Below, one piece after another: positions 36,136 through 37,873 of a stretch of 37,873 nucleotides of DNA; the stretch's first letter is position 1; every line of letters starts with the position of its first letter. The notes beneath the pieces were generated by a model. It made no database searches and was not told the DNA's origin. It worked only from the letters and a program-made list of their open reading frames with translations. Source of the stretch: an uncultured Methylococcaceae bacterium (GTDB taxonomy: Bacteria > Pseudomonadota > Gammaproteobacteria > Methylococcales > Methylomonadaceae); assembly GCA_903839855.1 (NCBI GenBank), contig CAIMEB010000145.1:1-37873 (forward strand), written 5' to 3'. The translations under genes were made by a program, and so were the position numbers.

Positions 36136-36290
36136 TTTTCTTTTAAATCCAAAGCAGTGGAGTTCATACAATAAGGCAATCCTGTGGGTTTAGGCTCGTC
36201 TTCAAAGACAGAGTCTAAGTGGGCATTGCAAACTTTACAGATTACTTTAACTCTACACATACCATGACGGGTACCCGAGGTTTTGATGTA
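36132..36290 (-). pseudogene. msrB: C-terminal remnant of methionine-R-sulfoxide reductase (MsrB)
   Basis: Not in the ORF track. On the minus strand a 52-codon frame without a plausible start reads [46 protein letters not shown]. It matches the MsrB ending (..HGM.R.EVR...DAHLGHVF.DGP.PTGLRYC.NS..L.F..): the catalytic-Cys segment (YCMNS) and NAHL..VF are recognisable, but HLGHVF has become HLDSVF. The N-terminal two thirds, with the first zinc CxxC and the core, are absent and a stop precedes it. Its TGA overlaps the aminopeptidase ATG, so the gene was probably once coupled to apeB. Confidence 0.75.
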
Positions 36291-36329
36291 TTATATTTGA
36301 AATCATAACGCAATACTTCTACATCATTG

Positions 36330-36575
36330 CAGCAATTCCCAATTTGGAAGTCATTATTTCAGCAATTCCCAATTTGAAATTCAAATAAAAACAATAAGAT
36401 GGAAATGTATAAATTTAGTAAAATACAAGCATAAAATTGACGTTTCTTCGTAAGCCAAAGGTTTATGTGGCTTACAGTCTTTGTAAATTTAATTATTTAT
36501 TTTTAAATAGCATGGCTACCAAAATTCATAATATAACTTTTTGATAAATAATGACTTCCAAATTGGGAATTGCTG
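36330..36575. mobile_element. MITE-like element with 30-bp perfect terminal inverted repeats
   Basis: 30 bases at 36330-36359 (starting cagcaattcccaatttgg) and 36546-36575 are exact reverse complements, enclosing an AT-rich interior with no convincing gene. A second partial copy of the motif (cagcaattcccaatttg) follows the left end directly at 36360-36376. The total of 246 bases and the non-coding interior fit a miniature inverted-repeat element. No clear target-site duplication was found. Confidence 0.7.
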
Positions 36576-36833
36576 GCTTAAAAGCCCTGCTAGCTCAAAA
36601 AGGTCAATAAGGTCAAAAAAGCAATCCAATCATCGAGTAAATCGATTTCTCTCAATGAGGTCTGCTCTTCTATCGGTCGACACTTTTGTTGGTACGCTTC
36701 ATCGCACGCGGCTCCTCATTAGAACCCTTTCGCAAAAGTTAGAATAGGTTGACCATGATTCGCGGTGTCGGCAACGGATTAATGCCAGCAATTCTAAGCG
36801 TGATTAAGCCACTACCAAAAATAGCTGAGAACC
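36576..36833. other. Non-coding stretch between the MITE-like element and the nucleotidyltransferase gene
   Basis: No supported gene. The plus ORF 36541-36747 begins inside the right inverted repeat and has no recognisable domain. Another frame also contains several stops. A further short ccagcaattct occurs near 36785, possibly a decayed end of the same element. Confidence 0.5.
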
Positions 36834-37748
36834 TTAGACGGATGTCCACATCTTTGTTTTAAAAGAACGCAAGGATTGGTAAAAAGACTTGTAGAAGCTT
36901 AAGGTCAGTAGTTTCTTTTTCAATAAACGTGGGTTTCGTGCGTATCCTTTTAATCTAAAAATCAGGTAGAACAGATACAACAAATAGTAGGCCAAGGCTG
37001 ATTTTATCCACATTAGATGAAGCTTGGCTCGTAACTGAATCCAGTGTCCAATAGGGATTTCAGGTGGCGGCTGAAAGCCCAGATAAGCGTTAGCCAAAGC
37101 TACATAATAACTGAGTCCATTACGGTAGTAGCGACGACTGTTAAAACGTTGTTGAATGGCTGTCCAGTCTATTTGATTAGCATAGACTCGGCTAACATGG
37201 ACAAATTCAAATAATTGCCGCAATCGAAGGTTTTCTTCCATTCTGTAATTAACAAAATAAGAATGAATAATATTGTGCATCACAAAATGCGTGGGTGAAG
37301 GCAGCAAACATTCACCGCCACGCCAACTGAATAATGTCGCATCCTGAACCATTTCCTCGGCAGTGAGACATTCGGCTACAGGTAAATGAACCGGATGGAT
37401 ATGCAATTCCACCCAAATTGGCCATTCGAAACTCCTGATTCCAGGATAGTGATGACATCTTCGTTGCTTCAGAAAATCTTCGGCAGTAATGGGTGGTTGG
37501 TCAGTCGTCTTAGGTGCGTAACCGATCTCACTCAGCACGACTAATATTTCTGCTAGCTTATCGGGTGGAATCAGAATATCAATATCGCCAATGTAACGCT
37601 CGCCGGGTGTGGGATATAGGCCACTGACAAGTGTGGCTGCGCCTTTGAGTAGTAATGGACGGACACCGATGCGGTTCAGTGTTTGAATAAGCTCTGCTAA
37701 TTGATCTTGATAGCGGTGATTATCATCCAGATTAAGGGCATCCTTCAT
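36834..37748 (-). CDS. Nucleotidyltransferase-family protein (NTP_transf_5-like)
   Basis: A 304-residue protein with a nucleotidyltransferase core: PLLLKGAATLVSGLYPTPGERYIGDIDILIPPDKL, Asp55 and Asp57 forming the DxD metal site, then WVELHIHPVH and HFVMHNIIHSYF. The C-terminal 100 residues are basic with hydrophobic helices (ALAYYLLYLFYLIFRLKGYARNP). Family knowledge (PF14907 type): uncharacterised, often beside polysaccharide, exosortase or peptide-modification genes. The N-terminus seems shorter than relatives I recall (which carry about 60-70 residues more), and an in-frame TAG precedes the ATG by six bases, so it may be truncated. It is the last gene before the edge. Confidence 0.75.
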   Translation of the reverse strand: MKDALNLDDNHRYQDQLAELIQTLNRIGVRPLLLKGAATLVSGLYPTPGERYIGDIDILIPPDKLAEILVVLSEIGYAPKTTDQPPITAEDFLKQRRCHHYPGIRSFEWPIWVELHIHPVHLPVAECLTAEEMVQDATLFSWRGGECLLPSPTHFVMHNIIHSYFVNYRMEENLRLRQLFEFVHVSRVYANQIDWTAIQQRFNSRRYYRNGLSYYVALANAYLGFQPPPEIPIGHWIQLRAKLHLMWIKSALAYYLLYLFYLIFRLKGYARNPRLLKKKLLTLSFYKSFYQSLRSFKTKMWTSV

Positions 37749-37764
37749 AGCAGCCTAAAAGTAG

Positions 37765-37783
37765 TTGACACTTTTGATGTCAA
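37765..37783. promoter_or_regulatory. Inverted repeat TTGACA-N7-TGTCAA upstream of the nucleotidyltransferase
   Basis: ttgaca and tgtcaa are exact reverse complements seven bases apart, 17 bases upstream of the start codon. The minus-strand arm also reads as a consensus -35 box, but no good -10 follows. It could be an operator overlapping a promoter. Confidence 0.35.
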
Positions 37784-37855
37784 TAAAAAATTAACAACAA
37801 GCTACCGTAGCCATTAAAAAACGGCCAGTGACTTTAAAGATAAACGGCTTAGCTG

Positions 37856-37873
37856 TTTCTTAAATTTAAGAAA
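37856..37873. repeat. 18-bp perfect palindrome at the window end
   Basis: tttcttaaatttaagaaa is a perfect palindrome in an AT-rich stretch. It ends at the last base of the window, so longer arms cannot be excluded. Its meaning is unknown. Confidence 0.4.

Noticed and set aside
36541-36747. Plus-strand 68-residue ORF
   Set aside because: Begins inside the inverted repeat of the MITE-like element and shows no domain; composition looks non-coding.

Overview
The window looks like a chromosomal piece of a moderately AT-rich gammaproteobacterium. The strongest evidence is the order gyrA-serC-pheA-hisC-tyrA/aroA-cmk-rpsA-ihfB (the aromatic/serine supraoperon known from Pseudomonas and relatives) next to hfq-hflX-hflK-hflC-hisZ-purA. 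The DabA/DabB-type inorganic-carbon pair and the debris of repeated fn3-like genes and Rpn/DUF2887 proteins would fit a methanotroph (Methylococcales) or a sulfur-oxidising relative. That narrower placement is inference.

Layout. 1-4.9 kb is an accessory scrapyard. It holds three broken copies of one fibronectin-III-like gene (261-497, 1449-1878, 4202-4386), an intact HigB/HigA-like toxin-antitoxin pair between two copies of a ~242 bp direct repeat, an internally deleted DUF2887/Rpn-type protein, a complete NhaD-type Na+/H+ antiporter, a transposase tail, and a DUF433 antitoxin whose DUF5615-type toxin has been cut to its first dozen codons. 4.9-12.4 kb holds secA (minus) divergent from a dabA-dabB pair (plus). 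12.5-13.0 kb is a surface lipoprotein gene. 13.2-32.2 kb is an almost continuous minus-strand run of core genes, with terminator-like hairpins at cmk/rpsA, rpsA/ihfB and hflC/hisZ. 32.3-34.7 kb holds four small membrane or exported proteins, mostly unrecognised. 34.8-36.1 kb is an M18 aminopeptidase. 36.1-36.8 kb holds an MsrB C-terminal remnant and a MITE-like 246 bp element with 30 bp perfect inverted ends. 36.8-37.7 kb is a nucleotidyltransferase-family gene.

How the genes work together. serC, pheA, hisC, tyrA-aroA and cmk join serine, phenylalanine, tyrosine, histidine and nucleotide supply to ribosomal protein S1 and IHF. hisZ and purA serve histidine and AMP synthesis. Hfq, HflX and HflKC cover RNA regulation, ribosome rescue and control of membrane proteolysis. 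The Dab pair is predicted to take up CO2/bicarbonate using ion-gradient energy.

I found no clearly new multi-gene defence or metabolic system. The most informative anomalies are the scarred accessory region, the MITE-like element with the adjoining MsrB fragment, the class II EPSPS motifs in the TyrA-AroA fusion, the paired upstream repeat at dabA, and the spaced ACGTAACG motifs. No CRISPR array, tRNA or rRNA was seen.
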